Below are positions 23,712 to 24,271 of a DNA stretch of 24,271 nt, piece after piece (position 1 is the stretch's first letter; the number at the start of each line of letters is the position of its first letter). A program made the translations under genes and the position numbers. The stretch is from an uncultured Lactobacillus sp. (lineage in GTDB: Bacteria > Bacillota > Bacilli > Lactobacillales > Lactobacillaceae), in the NCBI RefSeq assembly GCF_948948975.1, contig NZ_CARBVX010000001.1:163514-187784 (forward strand). Direction: 5' to 3'. The notes below the pieces were generated by a model. It ran no database searches. It worked only from the letters and a program-made list of their open reading frames with translations, and was not told the origin of the DNA.

Positions 23712-24271
23712 TTATTTTCTATTTTTTCTCTTTTTGTTTCTCAATCCTAATAAAGCTCCTAAAGTAGTTGCAACAATTCCTAACAAACCTGAATCATTTT
23801 TAGCACCAGTTTGTGGAAGTTTCCGATTGATAGAGCGTGCCGTCCTTCTATGAACTTTATTTACTCTAGTTACCTCAACTGAATCCGATTTTCTTCTATT
23901 TGGATAGAAATGCGTCTCAGTGGTTGTACCTGGAGTTATTTGTTCAGTTTGATTGTTAAGTGAAGTTGATGGAGTTTCAGAAGGTATCAAACTTTGAGAA
24001 ACTGAGTGACTATTCAGCGTAGAAGTTGATGTGTTTGAGTTGCTTAAGCTTTCACTCATGCTTACTGAGTTGCTTAGGCTCTCACTCATGCTTACTGAGT
24101 TGCTTAAGCTTTCACTCATGCTTACCGAGTTACTTAGACTTTCACTCATGCTTACTGAGTTGCTTAGACTTTCGCTCATGCTTACTAAGTTACTCAAACT
24201 TTCGCTCATACTTACTGAGTTACTCAAGCTTTCGCTCATGCTTACTAAGTTACTCAAACTTTCACTCATTG
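23712..24271 (-). CDS. Serine-rich repeat adhesin, C-terminal end (partial)
   Basis: Only the last 186 or so codons are in the window; the frame is open to the right edge. Residues near the edge are Ser-rich decapeptide repeats (SMSESLSN followed by S/L and V), the hallmark of Fap1/GspB-type serine-rich adhesins. A short Thr/Pro-rich and basic linker follows, then the sortase motif LPQTG (23805-23819), a hydrophobic segment (LLGIVATTLGALLGL) and a basic tail (RNKKRKNRK). It is therefore wall-anchored. In this family the repeats are O-glycosylated in the cytoplasm and exported by the accessory SecA2/SecY2 system, neither of which is visible here. The glycosyltransferases immediately downstream fit that picture. 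Confidence 0.93.
   Translation of the reverse strand, partial: MSESLSNLVSMSESLSNSVSMSESLSNLVSMSESLSNSVSMSESLSNSVSMSESLSNSVSMSESLSNSVSMSESLSNSNTSTSTLNSHSVSQSLIPSETPSTSLNNQTEQITPGTTTETHFYPNRRKSDSVEVTRVNKVHRRTARSINRKLPQTGAKNDSGLLGIVATTLGALLGLRNKKRKNRK
24037..24271 (-). repeat. 30-bp tandem repeats of the serine-rich adhesin
   Basis: Seven full 30-bp units (24061-24270) and one partial unit (24037-24060) encode the decapeptide SMSESLSN(S/L)V, and the array continues beyond the window. Units differ at a few mostly synonymous positions, with a Ser/Leu alternation at one codon. Such arrays change length by slippage or recombination. Confidence 0.93.

Noticed and set aside
24037..24271. Possible CRISPR array
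   Set aside because: The 30-bp units are directly contiguous without spacers and encode the Ser-rich decapeptide repeat in frame.

Overview
This is an AT-rich, low-GC Gram-positive window. YSIRK-type and LPQTG surface-protein signals, a tyrosine-type T-box leader, a dedicated ECF transporter with a UPF0397 S component, and a serine-rich repeat adhesin beside bespoke glycosyltransferases together point to a host-associated Lactobacillus, most likely of the L. johnsonii/L. gasseri group. That is inference from content and gene order; no search was run. No rRNA, tRNA, CRISPR array, prophage or insertion sequence was seen.

Layout. (1) At 1-2698 (minus) is the N-terminal part of a large secreted M26/ZmpB-like zinc metalloprotease, running off the left edge inside 66-bp repeats. 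(2) At 2816-5381 (minus) are a Nudix hydrolase, an APH(3')-like phosphotransferase and a membrane-anchored serine hydrolase of the beta-lactamase/PBP fold. (3) At 5493-8329 (minus) are a 23S rRNA uracil methyltransferase that lacks the Fe-S cysteines, and a two-gene ABC exporter. (4) At 8430-10156 (plus) are a strong promoter, a T-box riboswitch and an NhaC-family transporter. (5) At 10158-14213 (plus) is an operon of a SAM hydroxide-adenosyltransferase (DUF62) protein followed by a complete ECF transporter (S, fused double ATPase, T). (6) At 14222-15053 (plus) is a Bax inhibitor-1 family membrane protein with its own promoter and terminator. (7) At 15071-24271 (minus) is a surface-glycoprotein locus: the LPQTG end of a serine-rich repeat adhesin, then four paralogous glycosyltransferases of about 670 residues.

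The last region is the most interesting. Each of the four enzymes is a fusion of an N-terminal GT8 (GT-A) domain, a middle domain resembling the C-terminal half of the adhesin glycosyltransferase subunit GtfB, and a C-terminal GT-D domain (DUF1792) with its Asp-x-Glu motif. The adhesin-proximal copy has lost the GT8 catalytic motifs (Asp-Ser-Asp became Gly-Asn-Asn) but keeps the GT-D motif. One of the two most similar copies is broken by a single-base deletion. The three distal cistrons are joined by TAATG stop/start overlaps, with the Shine-Dalgarno sequence encoded in the preceding gene's conserved C-terminus. Long identical DNA blocks between two copies suggest recent duplication or gene conversion. 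By position and by family knowledge these enzymes probably extend O-glycans on the serine-rich adhesin. The sugar each adds cannot be read from the sequence.
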